This document shows positions 11,001 through 22,971 of a stretch of 64,000 nucleotides of DNA, one piece after another. Numbering within the stretch: the first letter of the stretch is position 1; every line of letters begins with the position of its first letter. The DNA is from Membranipora membranacea (Eukaryota > Bryozoa > Gymnolaemata > Cheilostomatida > Membraniporidae). A model generated the notes under the pieces. It was given only the letters and a program-made list of their open reading frames with translations. It was not told where the DNA came from and searched no databases. Both the position numbers and the translations under genes were made by a program. The stretch covers positions 8,804,001-8,868,000 of the forward strand of contig OU612065.1 in NCBI GenBank assembly GCA_914767715.1, written 5' to 3'.

Positions 11001-14000
11001 AAAAATACTTCTGAGCCAAACTGTATTGGTGCTAGATTGGCAGCAAGAGCATCAGAAGTTTGTGAGATGTACATCATCCACCGGTTTTGGGTTACCTGAA
11101 AATCAGAAAAAATGAGTTAGTTTGAGAGAGGTTTGAAAATACTTCTATCGATCTTTCAACAAAACCTATCGACTGCTGTAAGAATCCAACAACATGCTAA
11201 GAATAAGCATAAATAGTATTAAGAATAAATAATGACGAATTGCTAAATTAAATGGTGGGTTTGGATCTCAAGACTGCTTGACTTACCTCATTTTCCAGAG
11301 TCAGCCCTGGTAATGCTGGAGGTGGTAGGGGTCCAATCTTTTCACCAATCACAAGAATATCTGCTGTGGCAAAAACTCCTACTCTAGGAAGTGACCCGAC
11401 TTCATTTTGTGTCAGCACGGAGAACCCTATAAATGGCAATTTAGTAACAATAATATAAAATCAATTACTATGTGACTATTGAGAAGGAATAAAATTATCG
11501 AGCCACCTAATCAGTTTCGATATTGGCAAATTGTATTGATAAATGATTGTATTTCATATTATAGTTGTATACACATCGACAAAACTGAAAAAAATATGGT
11601 ATTTTCTTTCCATGTAGCCTTGCATTTTTTCAACCAAAGACAGCGATTCACAAAAAATATTCAATACAGCGATTTCAGATGTAAACAGTATGGAGTTGTG
11701 ACAGTTGACTGACCTGGCGGGGAGGGTACAGGTAGCTGTGAGCTAGCCATCACTGCTGGAGGGTTGATTGTCTGTGAAGGACTCTTCTCTGTTGACTTTC
11801 CTATTGTCTGTGTATGTCTAACCCTGGTAGATCCATTCAGACCTGCTAAACATAACAATATCTATATTTACACAGGATCTGGTACTAATCTCTAATAAAA
11901 TGACAACATTTATGTTGGTTACTGAATTACATAGATAGGTAGACAAGAGATGTGATGAACATCTTAGAGGTATGGGTTCAATACTAAAAAAAAACAAACC
12001 AGGTTATAGCTCAGGAAAAATTAACATCATACAGAGTTTTGGCTAAATAGATGTTTTGTTTCCTTTGAAGTTTTATTTTGCGGCATAACCAAGTTGAAAG
12101 AGATTGCCGTCGGCTGCTTAAAGACGGCTAGATTATCTGTAATCTATGTGAAACCCGTGTAATGCTAGGCAGTTTATGAGATATTTTAGACAGTGTGGGG
12201 CTTTCTTTTTGTAACAGCTAAACAAGAGTTTGTGTTTAAAATGCTTGGATTCTACAAACTGGCATGTAAGCTTTGTAGCTTATTACAGCATTAAATGGAT
12301 TTTCAGTGGTATTCTAAATACTTGTGTAATACCGAAGGGTGGTAAGGCAGCCTAACATAGAGCCGCTAACTGGAAGTTTGATTATTGTTTGTAATTGTGG
12401 AGGTATGTATGTAAGAGAGCTGTAGCCTGTCATGCTTGTGCAATACAATTTTTCAGGTTTCTTTTCTTTCATAATTACAGTAATTAAAGAAGAATTAATG
12501 ATTTCTGTGAATATGGTGGGATCTAACCTAACTGAGGCTTACTTCACACCATGCTCATTTATTCTCTACAGCTTTCAGTCAAATCAACAAGGTCGATATT
12601 TGGAGTTTGACACCCCAATGTTTAACATGGTTATGGGAGGAGATAAGTCAAACAAGGTTTTCTTTTACCTCCAAGTGAAACAATAATTGTGTTTGGCCTG
12701 ATAGCTTGGTGTGAAATGGATGAATAATATACACAGAAGGCCTAAAAGTCAACTCTAGCACTCTTTGATGTTGCAAGCTGAAAATTTCCTACTTCAAACC
12801 AGTTGTACCAAGGATTATAAATACATTGGTTTTATTAAAACAAGAAATATTTTTAAACATGTAACAATAATTATCTGTTGCTGAATGTATTTCATTGTGT
12901 CGCCAAAAATAATTTTTTTGTCACTATAGTCTAAATACAGAAGCATCAAATGATAATCCCTGCAAACTTCAGCTGGTCACATGAAAATTATTGATCACAA
13001 ATAAATATGAATTCTGATAGTAATTCTTTTAACAATTTACTCAGTTGTTTAATGTTTTGAGCCAATATTGTTATTTTCAAAATTGAAATCTTAGAGATAA
13101 AAGCCTTTAAAGTAGTGCTGCCGTAAACAGTAGGGAGATAAACTGTGAGGTCAATCATGCATTAAAGGAGTGGCAGCATTAACATAAGAGAGAGTACAGG
13201 TCCCCCCCCCCCCCCCCGACACTGGGTATCATTTGTGTTTCAGGATTAAAGCTTGTCACTTTGTAGGTATGTAAATATTATAAACCAACAACCGAAATGT
13301 TTCAAGTAGGAAAAGTTCAGACACTATTGTTTGTAACGATTCATTATCATGTAGTGTAACAGTTGTTCTTATGTATATTTGTCGGAGACACCTGATTGCA
13401 GTTCATGGGTTTAATCTTCGGGTAATTAAGGATTAAGTCTATTTATTTGGCCCGCTGATGCTGGAGTATATATAAATATTATTAACATTAAAACAGGTGT
13501 AATTTTCCTTTTGATGGATTAACTTATTGAAAGGGAGGGTGTATAATTGATAATTGAAGGTTAAATCATGGAATTAGATTTCATTGGCTTTATTGCGGCA
13601 CCGAAAATCAACTTTGTGAGCATGAGAAAAAGGAAAAAGGGGACTTGTTGTACCATGTAGAGTGAGCGGCAAATAAATGTTATAGGTATATAGATATATT
13701 ATATCTGCAATCACTTTAGTCGTTGACAATGCGAACATCAATTTCTAACAATTGCATTTCAGGTTACAGGTTTTTTTCATTTTCCATGCCACAATACTAC
13801 GCCACATCAGTGAATATTCAGCTGTACAGGCCGCCCTGCCTTTCACTTGTAAAATTTTACTAATGGCTAACATTTTGAAATAGGAATGTGTGAAAATAAT
13901 GATCTAAGAACAAAAACAAAATTTTGTATCATATCTAAAGAACGTAAAACTTGAATTTATAACTTACTGTGGTTGCGGTTTTGTTGGTGGGAGAGGAGTT

Positions 14001-14841
14001 GCCAGTACCTGAGTAGATATCCCGGTGAGGGCATGTTCACAGATGGCAGCGACAAAGCTGGCATCATCCTGTTACCGAGTAGATTACCCTGCTCTGTCCT
14101 GCTGTGAGAGTTTGTCTGTAGAGATGGCATCATCATTGGAAGTGAGGTTGGCAAAGCAGCAGAATAAAGCCTTCAATAACAAACTGTATATTACTTCTAG
14201 ACATGCTACATTTTCATATAATGGAAAACCAGAACAGTAAGACATTTTTATGTATATTGTCTGTTTCCATCCACACAAGAAACTATTGCCGTTTTCTAGT
14301 CCATTATTTTTAAAACACTTATATTTTTAATTCCACACAAGCAAAATTTTACCACCATATATTTCTGTATTTTTACATCAATCATGTTGAGTATTGACAG
14401 GTAATAAAAAGCAAAATTAAATATTTATCCAGCAAAGCAATATTTTGTCTTTTAAATACCATTCAAATATACTTCAAATGTATCAAAAATATTTAAAATT
14501 CATTTTTAAAGGATTTGTAAAATTTATCTCTACAGCAAAATAAAGCATTATAATAACATAGTGTAAATTCTAAGGCATCAAGAATCCTCATAATTTGACC
14601 TGTTGTAAAGATAGCAATTGCAAAAATAAATGTGTGAAGAGTGCTAGAAAATGCTGCTTCCATATTTCTATACTTACATTGCTGCCATAAAAGGATTACT
14701 CTTTGAGTTGATCATGTCCATTTCTTCTTGTGTTGTTACTCGATTTATTACGCTCATCATTGCTGATTTACAAGATATCGGCCGCTGCCTTCCTGTTTCA
14801 CCTCCTACTAGGATATGATTTCCAGCCTTGCCCTCGCTCAT
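8003..14841 (-). CDS. PRDM14: PRDM14-like PR/SET-domain zinc-finger transcription factor
   Basis: Eight coding exons on the minus strand: 14841-14678, 14170-13968, 11842-11714, 11426-11287, 11095-10888, 10228-10096, 9835-9598, 8149-8003. All phases close, giving 453 residues; vertebrate PRDM14 is about 570. The Ser/Met/Pro-rich N-terminus is followed by a PR domain over exons 4-5 ([47 protein letters not shown]). Five zinc fingers follow: [88 protein letters not shown]. The finger spacers [20 protein letters not shown]-like and [11 protein letters not shown] are, from memory, diagnostic of PRDM14, a chromatin-associated regulator of germline/pluripotency and neuronal fate in animals studied. 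One finger fewer than in vertebrates is visible. The N-terminal exons rest on splice logic and are less certain than the fingers. Confidence 0.9.
8150..9597. other. Last intron of the PRDM14-like gene
   Basis: About 1.45 kb between the fourth and fifth zinc-finger exons. I see no coding segment, RNA gene or clear repeat in it. Confidence 0.6.
11843..13967. other. Large intron of the PRDM14-like gene
   Basis: About 2.1 kb of AT-rich sequence with a poly-C tract at 13202-13217. The plus-strand frame at 12432-12686 has no start context, splice logic or recognisable domain, and I do not call it a gene. Confidence 0.55.
13202..13217. repeat. Poly-C tract
   Basis: Run of C of about 16 bases. Similar runs occur near 19852 and 57181, and a poly-G run near 53117. 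They are prone to length error in sequencing. Confidence 0.8.
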
Positions 14842-17683
14842 TGATAACCTCCAATATTTAGAACCTGGCTTCAGTATGAATCAGGATAGTCTTTAATCTG
14901 TAGCCGAAATGATGTCACCAAGTATTAGGGGTGGTACAAAGTGCCTGCTTTATTACCAGCGGCTAATAACCATTGATCACTAATATCAATGAACTGAGGG
15001 CTGAGAGAGAGTTCATTACTATTATGGATCATACATCAAAGGAACATGCCGACACAACAGGGAAATTGTTACTCTATTGTTGTGATTATGTAAATATACA
15101 CCAATGATTGGATAAGATATCTGCTACCCCAGAGCTTGTTGGGAGCTTATCAGCGCTCTTACACCAAAAATAAAACAGCAGATTTTTGTGTGAAACTACG
15201 CTCAAATAACCAAAACATGATCATAACATGACCTTATAATTTTAATAACTTACCAACCATATAATGATACTCCTGTCCCTGGAATCATGTCTTGGTTATG
15301 AACGTGATTTTGACCTGCTCTGTTTATATATCCAAGTCAACAATAAAACTGTATAAAAATTCAGTTTTAAAAGTAAAATAGTGCAGGAAATGCAATCTGT
15401 AACCAAGTTGTGAGAGCATTTGCCTGCTATATTATTATGGTCACGCTTTGGTCGAGGAATAAATACTCTGTTGACAAAGCATGAACTTGTAAATGCTATC
15501 ATGTTGGATTTTTTCCTGCTTTTAACGCTTTACTGGTAATGGATTTAATGCAGGAAATCCTCCGATCTAACAATCATTATAGGAGACAAAAGTGGATAAT
15601 CTAACTGTTTGTGACCCTGATGTCTCTCCAAGAAAAATGTGTGGAAGTTGAGCTGCATCATTTAGCGTGAGGTATTTGATAGAGCCACTCTGCACTAAGC
15701 TAACAAGGATTATTCCTTTTTAATCCCGGTCAATCTACCAAATCCATCACAGAGCTTCTGGAAAATATTGTACTCAAGAAAAACAGCAGTATGATAAAAC
15801 CTATTGCTTGCTAATTATATCACAGGATCTGATCAGTGGAATCGGTCAATTATTGTAACAGGTTACATCAGAAGACGTTTTTAGATTTACAGTTGCTTGG
15901 CTTTAACTCAACACCACAACATGTGATTATAGTGATAAATCGATTCCGATACCGATTTCCTCTGCCTTAATTCTTAGAAGACAATGGCCATCTTCATACA
16001 TTCAATATCACCTTCTTTCACTGGAATATCAGGTATTTTAGTTTCCTGCAAAATTTTAGCGTGTACAATATTACGCTCAATGATGCACTAATTTACGGAA
16101 CAAAAGAAACGAAACAAAAGGCTTACACATAATTTTGGTTGCAAAAATCCCAGTATGATGAACCAGCAGATAAGAAAAGATTTTCCAGCTAGAGCAGGCC
16201 ATAATGCAAATTAAACAGTTTAGTTCATTGATTTAGGCACTAGGCACTACAATATTCTTCTATTGGACCAGGGAGATTGGACAAACAAATATCACTGATA
16301 TTTTAAGAACCATTACTATGGTTACCAAGTAGCTCTGTATTTTATAATTCATTTTATCCTATCCTCCTAAATTTAATGGGCAACTTGATGGGCAAATAAA
16401 ACAGATATACAATATACAAATATTTATATATTATAGATGATGCATCACTACCTGTTAATTTGAGTGAGCAAAAAGCGCTTGCAGATAAGTAAAGACTGGG
16501 AAGTCATCATAATTTAATTTGCTAACACCAATGAACTTCATTGCTTACACTAACTCCAATTTAGGTTTGAAGACGTTACCCTTATACTGTATGATTAAGA
16601 TGAAGAATTTTTTATTGTTTGTGTGGTGTGAAACAAGGGTAGATAAGTTTGTTACGAGTGAAGTAGACACAGAACATATCAGTTATTGGACTTATTTCTG
16701 CTCATCAGCAGGAGATATTTGCAGTTATGCAAATCTCAAAAGCTGACACAGATCTGTTTAGCGGGACTTATGGTCCACAGTTAACAAATTGGTACTTTTA
16801 TCTTTTACTCTTTGCTTTTATGCTCCTACAAAAATTCCAAGTGGCAAATATGGAATGAGTGTGTTGAGTATCAAGCCGAGCCCTTTTATATCGTATCAAT
16901 TTTAATTGGCGGATCAACCATAATAAGTCACTGGGACACAAGAAATATTTATATTCATTAAACTGATAATTCGTGTAAAAGGAACTTCTGAACAGGGAGT
17001 TTGGTCCCCAACTCCCTGTTCTGAAGCAAGAGTAACAATTTTAGAGCGTCAGGAGTTGTCTTCCAGATTAGTGTATTCAGAAAACTCCCACCAGTCACTT
17101 TAGCCAACTCAGTTATATGGTTTTGCATGGCAGAAATTTCAGGCTTGTCCGTACCTACTATTTACATTACCAGACCACCACTATTTACAGATTGTAGTGA
17201 ATTTTCAGTCCTTGTTTATACTTCTCATCCCATTACCCCTTGCCTCTTCATACTTCTTCTGTTTGTGACACAACATTGTTTAATAACAATACATATATCT
17301 TTCGAAACCAAATATAAATAAATGATAGGAAATTTGGAGAGGTTGAAAAGTTTCAAACCTGAGACCAATCGGCCACACAAAAGTGAGCTTGCCCAGACAG
17401 GTAGGACTTCCAAAAGTTCGAAGTAAGTTGCTCTCTTAACCACATCATTACCAAATTAGAACATGATTAACATAAAAATGTGGAACCGATTCAGCTAGTC
17501 CAGTTAAAATTATCTCTACTTATTATAGTATAGAACATAAACCAAGCATTTCTACATTCTCAGTTGTGCAAACACATTCCACTGTGGTACATTAAGCAAC
17601 ATGCTACCATGAATGAGATTATATTGAAAGTCTAAGGGTCTTAATGAGAGATCGAGTATATTTTGAAGAGGCAGTGTATATTG
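14842..17683. other. Intergenic region between the PRDM14-like and IMMP2L genes
   Basis: About 2.8 kb of AT-rich DNA upstream of the PRDM14-like start codon, so it should hold that gene's promoter and distal elements. I see no convincing coding segment. The only structured element noted is the small hairpin at 16992-17019. Confidence 0.5.
16987..17024. repeat. 28-bp hairpin flanked by 5-bp direct repeats
   Basis: The core 16992-17019 has arms ACAGGGAGTT and AACTCCCTGT around a loop of about eight bases. It is bordered by TCTGA on the left (16987-16991) and TCTGA on the right (17020-17024). This is the layout of a very small inserted inverted repeat with a target-site duplication. Confidence 0.6.
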
Positions 17684-18298
17684 TTACTCTTCTTCAGGCT
17701 CTTTGTCTTTTTGATGTAGGATCTCAGAGGCATTAAGATGAGTTGAGGCAGTGTTAGGTTTATCTGTTCCCAGCCTTTGCCATCTTGAGGGAGGCCAGAT
17801 TATTGCTGCAGCTTTACCAAAAACTAAAGACGCTGGTATTGGGCCATAGGTATTACTGTCTTTACTTAAGACGGGGTGATCACCTTCAACCCATATGTAA
17901 CCCTTTGGTACAACAACAATGCGGTTCTTATAAGTCCTAGATTTTACCAGCTGATTACCAACCGCCACTACCCGCTTAATGTCACGATCATTAGGGCTCA
18001 GGGCATTGTGTAATGTCACTATCTCGCCTGGTTTTACATTATAACGATCCTTCGAAGATATCAACACCCAGTCAAGAAAAACGACTTTGTCTCCAATGAA
18101 TTGCCAGGGAAGGCTGTCCTTGTATTGTCTCTTCGGTTCACATCTACCAGTGTTGCTTAAGTGAGGGTTAAGTGTAGGCTGCATGGACCGGCCACAAATT
18201 TGGGCCAAACTGTAACCAGACAAATCGATGAGAGTGTAGCCAATCGCACCAAAACCAACCATCGGTAATCCATAGCATTTCACTGTTTTCCACGCCAT
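17684..18298 (-). CDS. IMMP2L: Mitochondrial inner membrane protease subunit 2 (signal-peptidase family S26)
   Basis: A single open exon of 204 residues, somewhat longer than the roughly 175 of vertebrate IMMP2L. It cleaves sorting signals from proteins delivered to the mitochondrial intermembrane space, as part of the inner-membrane peptidase. An N-terminal hydrophobic segment precedes the catalytic Ser box GRSMQPTLNP (Ser38). Further on are GDKVVFLDW, the general-base Lys in DIKRVVAVG (Lys108), and the conserved box GDHPVLSKDSNTYGPIP; the C-terminal WPPSRWQRL matches the WPPERWQ motif of the family. About 20 residues between the Ser and GDKVV boxes look like a lineage insertion. A splice-acceptor-like TTTGGTAG lies just 5' of the ATG, so an untranslated upstream exon is possible. 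The coding part has no introns, unlike its neighbours. Confidence 0.93.
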   Translation of the reverse strand: MAWKTVKCYGLPMVGFGAIGYTLIDLSGYSLAQICGRSMQPTLNPHLSNTGRCEPKRQYKDSLPWQFIGDKVVFLDWVLISSKDRYNVKPGEIVTLHNALSPNDRDIKRVVAVGNQLVKSRTYKNRIVVVPKGYIWVEGDHPVLSKDSNTYGPIPASLVFGKAAAIIWPPSRWQRLGTDKPNTASTHLNASEILHQKDKEPEEE

Positions 18299-19057
18299 AG
18301 CCCATCTACCAAATTAAAAATTTGCAAGATTTTAACACGTGATAATCAAAGATTCCAAAGCAAGAGGCATTTTCCTTGGTGTTTTTCCTGCCCAAGAATT
18401 GCATGATATATCCACAAAATGAGCATTCACGAAAGACTGAAATTAGGGTGAACCTATTGTATTTTATGGTCAAAATTTGAGTAGATCTAAAACTAGATCT
18501 AGGGATGCTGTGTGTTTTCAGAAAGTCACAATAGCCAAGCTGGCAAAAAATACAAGGTCATGTTAAACTCACTCAGGTCTCCACATTTCACTGACTATAG
18601 AAACAGAGGTGTCAGTGATTTAGACTGGCAGCTGAACTCTAATCAAAGCATCAGATTAGACCTACAGATAGAAAGTCAGTTATATAATAATGAATGCTAC
18701 CATAATGTAGGCAACCATTGGACATAGACTAAGATACCAAACATTTGTAATATCCCTCCGCCACCACAGAGGGAACATACTTGATCTAACGTAGACAGAG
18801 TAAGCAATAAGATCCGATGTTTATGTTATTATGGATATAAGATTGAGTTTGAGTGGACACACAGTATTATTATATAAGGTTTTCATCTTGAGTCACATTG
18901 AGCAGATTATGTTTTTTTCCATCCTAGCCTTAGTTGAGAATCATTGAAGCTTGTTGCAAGAATGAAGTCTTTATTACCAACAGAATAAAGAAACATGTAG
19001 CCATATTTAAAACAACCCGTAACAACTTGGTCCTTCCTGGTATGACTGGCATTATAT

Positions 19058-19097
19058 GTTGCTCCCTTTTCACTGATATCAGTAGAGGGGGAGCAAC
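19058..19097. repeat. 40-bp imperfect palindrome
   Basis: GTTGCTCCC at the left pairs with GGGAGCAAC at the right. The centre ACTGATATCAGT is a perfect palindrome, so there is no loop. No clear flanking direct repeat is visible. Confidence 0.7.
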
Positions 19098-20227
19098 TCC
19101 AAAGAGTAGGTAATAAGGTAAGGATCAGTGATGGGGGTGCTCTATATTAGAAAGGAGTGATACATGTATTGGATAGTTTGTATGTTCACATAAACCTGCA
19201 TTTTGGTTACATAGTATATCGCAATCCATTTACCATGACCTTACGGGCATCTAGGGACTGTAAACTCTCTTTGCAAGCATTATGTATACAAATCAGTCTG
19301 TGTAGGAAACGGGATTGCCATTCACACCTCAGATAATGAATGTTGTAGTTTTTAAACATCTGACAGACCACAAATTATTTTGATAAGATGAGTACGTTGA
19401 AAAAAAAGGCTTTTACCCCTTAGGCTGCGATAAAGGAGGGCAGGCTTTTTGTCAAATCTTCACGCCCACACACACACATATAGTCGTTACAATAAGGAGG
19501 ATGCCTCAACATCATCATCTCTGAAGCAAAGAGATATCCTCTCTTGAGTACAGGTACTGGGACCCATAGTACTCATACCAAGCCATTTACCCATGTGAAC
19601 ACAGCGTGGACTTCCGATATTTTTTAGACATGTTTCGGACTTGGTTAGGATGAATGGTGTGCCAGTACCAAAACGGGAGTAACTGGCAACGTCGTGAATT
19701 GATCCTGGAATTAAGTCAAGATCACAAGTCTGCATCCTCAACCATAGACCACTCCCGGTCTATATGCCCCATCAAGCAGCATCAACACATCACAAATAAG
19801 ACTCATGCGTAGGTCTCAGGTCTTGAGCTTGCAATCATTATAATTTGTGCCCCCCCCCCCCCTCTTAATACATGATTATCATTTTGTTGTCAAGAATAAT
19901 CTACTTTCTACTTGGAGACTTGGCACCTGGAGACGTTAGTTTTAGTAAGAAACAAATGATCAGTTATTGATGACGGGAGCATGGAGACGCATGACGGCGT
20001 CACACAACAGCTGTATGATGTTCTCATACAGAACATCCTGTGCAAGGTCTTGAGACTGTGAGCAGCCATGATGGGTTCATTGAAAAAACGAGCTCTGAAA
20101 GGTACATCACATGAGTCAATTAGAAATCAAAGGTTTAGGTAGGGTGAACTGATTTGATACACATCCGTGTCATGTGTTTTAAGTGCAGTGTAAGCTGGGT
20201 CTCTGCACTAGGCCTTGTTGTGCTAAA

Positions 20228-20600
20228 AATGTGTCCGGTAAATGGCCATCCTCCACACTTCTCTCTAAAAGGGCCAACCGCTTGTGCCAAATACCCATCC
20301 GGCATGCTAACTGGCCATCCACTTCGCCTGGTATCAATCTTGAAGTGTGACTGTCACAAACCCATCCGGATGGCCATTTAGCAAACTCTCGATTGCCAAA
20401 TACCCATCCGGATGGGTCTTTTGCTTGGATGATGAGTGTTCACAACCCATCCTTCTCTGTTACGAACCAAACCGCCTCCGTCAAATTTGTGTCCGGACGC
20501 GTTTTATGCAACCGGATGCCTATTTGGCATCTGGCGGTTGTCCCAGTGCCAACCAGATGCCTATCGGACAACCCGATGCCCGATAGGCATCCGGTTGGGT
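20228..20600. repeat. GC-rich patch of CCGGATGG-type palindromic motifs
   Basis: At least eight related motifs occur on both strands: ACCCATCCGGATGGGT, CCATCCGGATGG, CCGGATGCC, GATAGGCATCCGG, and AATACCCATCCGG twice. The patch has higher GC than its surroundings. Two overlapping frames of 79-95 codons arise from the lack of stops in GC-rich repeats and are not called genes. Confidence 0.55.
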
Positions 20601-20630
20601 TCTTAGCGCAGCAGACTGCCCCTAACTGCT

Positions 20631-20734
20631 CAACACTGCCTCACAACATCTCAAGACTGACACACAACCATGCCTCATGACGCAGTCATGTGAAGTTGTG
20701 TGTCAGTTTTGAGATGTAGTGAAGCAGTGTGAGT
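20631..20734. repeat. Long hairpin with arms of about 40 bp
   Basis: The left arm 20631-20668 (CACTGCCTCACAACATCTCA..) pairs with the right arm 20695-20734 (..GAGATGTAGTGAAGCAGTGTG) with only a few mismatches around a 26-base loop. It could be a foldback transposon relic or a transcribed hairpin. Confidence 0.65.
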
Positions 20735-22008
20735 GTTTTTTGGTAGGTTGATACTGGATATTGGCAAAGTAAAGACATGTAAGTCCCAGGGGCCCATGCT
20801 TGATTTGTACCTTGATGAGTTTAGTTTCCAGTGCCAGCATCTGCTGTGACTTGAGAAACTTGTTTTCTTGTATGTCAGTTAACGTTTCCAGTCATCAACA
20901 ATTTCATGATTTGGATGATTGAAACAGCTTATGACATGTTGACTGAGGTAAATATAAACTTTGTATTTACCTGGTTCATGGACATGCTTGTGACTCCTGT
21001 ATTTGTCTTTAGTAAATACCAAATATATGCCTAATTACTAATCTAATGTATTATTGTATGTATGCACAGTAACAGCAATGTATGTGTAAGTTTTTTAAGA
21101 ACAAAAATTTAAAAGAAGGGTTCCGGTCAGCTTTTTTGTGAATCCACACCCAGGCCAATGTTTGTACAAGTCATCTTACTAACCGCAGGGCATATGCATC
21201 TTGCCGAAAGTCCTTCTGTGATAAATTGAAGATTTATTGCTCTGCTAGTACTCAACCACACTTCAGACAATACATATGTCTCCAAGAATAGTACGTGACT
21301 ACTGATTGAGTTCAGTGCATTATACTTCGCCGGAATCATTGCGTGACAACACGGATTTATCTGTTTTTTGTCCGCATTTTAATAAACCCCAAATTAGTCT
21401 TCACACAGCTTTTGATTGGGTTTTTATTGATAAACCGGCCAATCACATGCATGTTAACATGTTAAACCATGTTATTTATTGTGGAAAATCAGCTCACCTA
21501 AAAACCATATTATGTATATTTTGGAACATCATTAAATTGAACAAAGTTTATTGGATGAAATATTCACACTCTTGTTGTATTTAGTACAGCTACTTATTAC
21601 TACTAGTACACAGCAAGAAGTAAACACACCACAAGCAGTTCCAGTTCACCAATCCGACTTTGACAGCTCTAGCTGGGTACACTTTCGGTTTGGATCAGTA
21701 TAGGTTTGCAACTAAACTTGCCACCTCTAACTTACTATATTTCATTAGCATTGATTGATTCTAATTATCAAGTATTTATTTAATTCATTACCACTACTAA
21801 TTATTATTAATTAATTAAAATGATCAGAGTAGAGTTGGGATTTAAGTCACACAACAACAAGCATTGAGTGAGTGTGTATTAGTAGGTTTCACAGGCCTAC
21901 TTGCAAGCCTGGCTAAATAATTTTCTTAGGTGAATAGTAAATACATACACTACTACAGGTTTACACCCCCCAGGTCCAGGAGCTCATCATGTCTCTGCCA
22001 ACATTTGG

Positions 22009-22045
22009 GGACCAGTCAAACAACATTATGTTGTTTGACCGGTCC
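22009..22045. repeat. 37-bp palindrome
   Basis: GGACCAGTCAAACAAC and GTTGTTTGACCGGTCC pair with one mismatch around a five-base centre. No flanking duplication is clear. Confidence 0.7.
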
Positions 22046-22971
22046 ACCTGTAAATTGTGGTCTTATTGCTCTTTTTACAGCATATGCTGAGAAACCAGAG
22101 GGGTCAAACCTTGCTAGAGACCACGGCTCGGTTGTACGTCCAATTGACTCATTTCTCTATTCATTGGTTGTCTCACCTGATGTCTCACCTGATGATTCTT
22201 AGCTCCTAGCGCCGACTTCAGGAACGTTAAAAACTCATGAATCGTTTTACGTTTCCGGGTCATTTCCCTGTAAACCAATAAGGAACAGCTTTAAATCTAA
22301 GCGGGGTTCGGGGCAGGAGCTGTTAACAGTGGGCAACCAAGCAGTAGACAGTTCCAGTCTTTGGCAGTTCTAACAAAGAAGAACCGGCGATAGTGCAGAG
22401 TACATAGTTCTATGGTTCTCATATCAAAGTCCAACGAGTCAACCCTAAAGCTTCTGGAACACTTTATTGTTCAACCCTGTTAACATTGTGAAATTTGCTA
22501 GCTGCATTTCTAGAAATATGTTGCAATTGTTGGAACGTTGGTGAGCCACAATGGTGATAAGGACATATTTTAGCAACTTATGAGGCCAGATTTCACAAGA
22601 TAGTTGTTGACTAAATCAGCTGCCTATCAAAGTCCATAAATTGATTCATTTTTTAGCAAAATTCTTTACTATCTAACCAATGAGTATTTCGGATATTTAA
22701 TGTAATTTTAATATATGAGGCTTATGATTGCACTGAAAGCAAATAGTTGGTTGCATACTTAAATTGAGCATCAGCACACAAGCTATATCCCGCAACTTCA
22801 CTTAGGTTGTTTTCAGTTACTTGTGTAGCCAAGGTTTTCAAACCTGTTATGTTAGCTCTGGCTTAAGAGATATCCATAGATTTAAACTGAGCTAAATTCA
22901 AATATCATATACCACTAACCAATTTATTTTTATTCTAACAAATTCTTTCGTCTCTAGGATATTCAACAACA

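Larger units (their letters stand above)
18299..22957. other. Intergenic region with dispersed palindromes
   Basis: About 4.6 kb between the divergently oriented IMMP2L and nuclear-receptor coding parts. I see no gene. It holds a 40-bp palindrome (19058-19097), a poly-C tract (about 19851-19862), a GC-rich patch built from CCATCCGGATGG-type palindromes (20228-20600), a long hairpin (20631-20734) and a 37-bp palindrome (22009-22045). The nuclear-receptor 5' untranslated exon(s) should lie in the right part, because the first coding exon begins at a splice acceptor (22957). Confidence 0.55.

Noticed and set aside
12432-12686. 84-codon frame in a PRDM14 intron
   Set aside because: No flanking splice sites in phase with anything, no domain, and composition typical of AT-rich intron.
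18512-18727. 71-codon frame upstream of IMMP2L
   Set aside because: No recognisable product, in AT-rich intergenic DNA at a length expected by chance.
19487-19741. 84-codon minus-strand frame (MRMQTCDLDLIPGSIHDVAS..)
   Set aside because: The reverse strand reads like a tRNA-adjacent or repeat-derived phrase, but I see no cloverleaf or domain; single isolated frame.
20347-20680. Two overlapping frames of 79-95 codons
   Set aside because: Created by the GC-rich CCGGATGG repeats, where stop codons are rare; the translations are repetitive and not protein-like.
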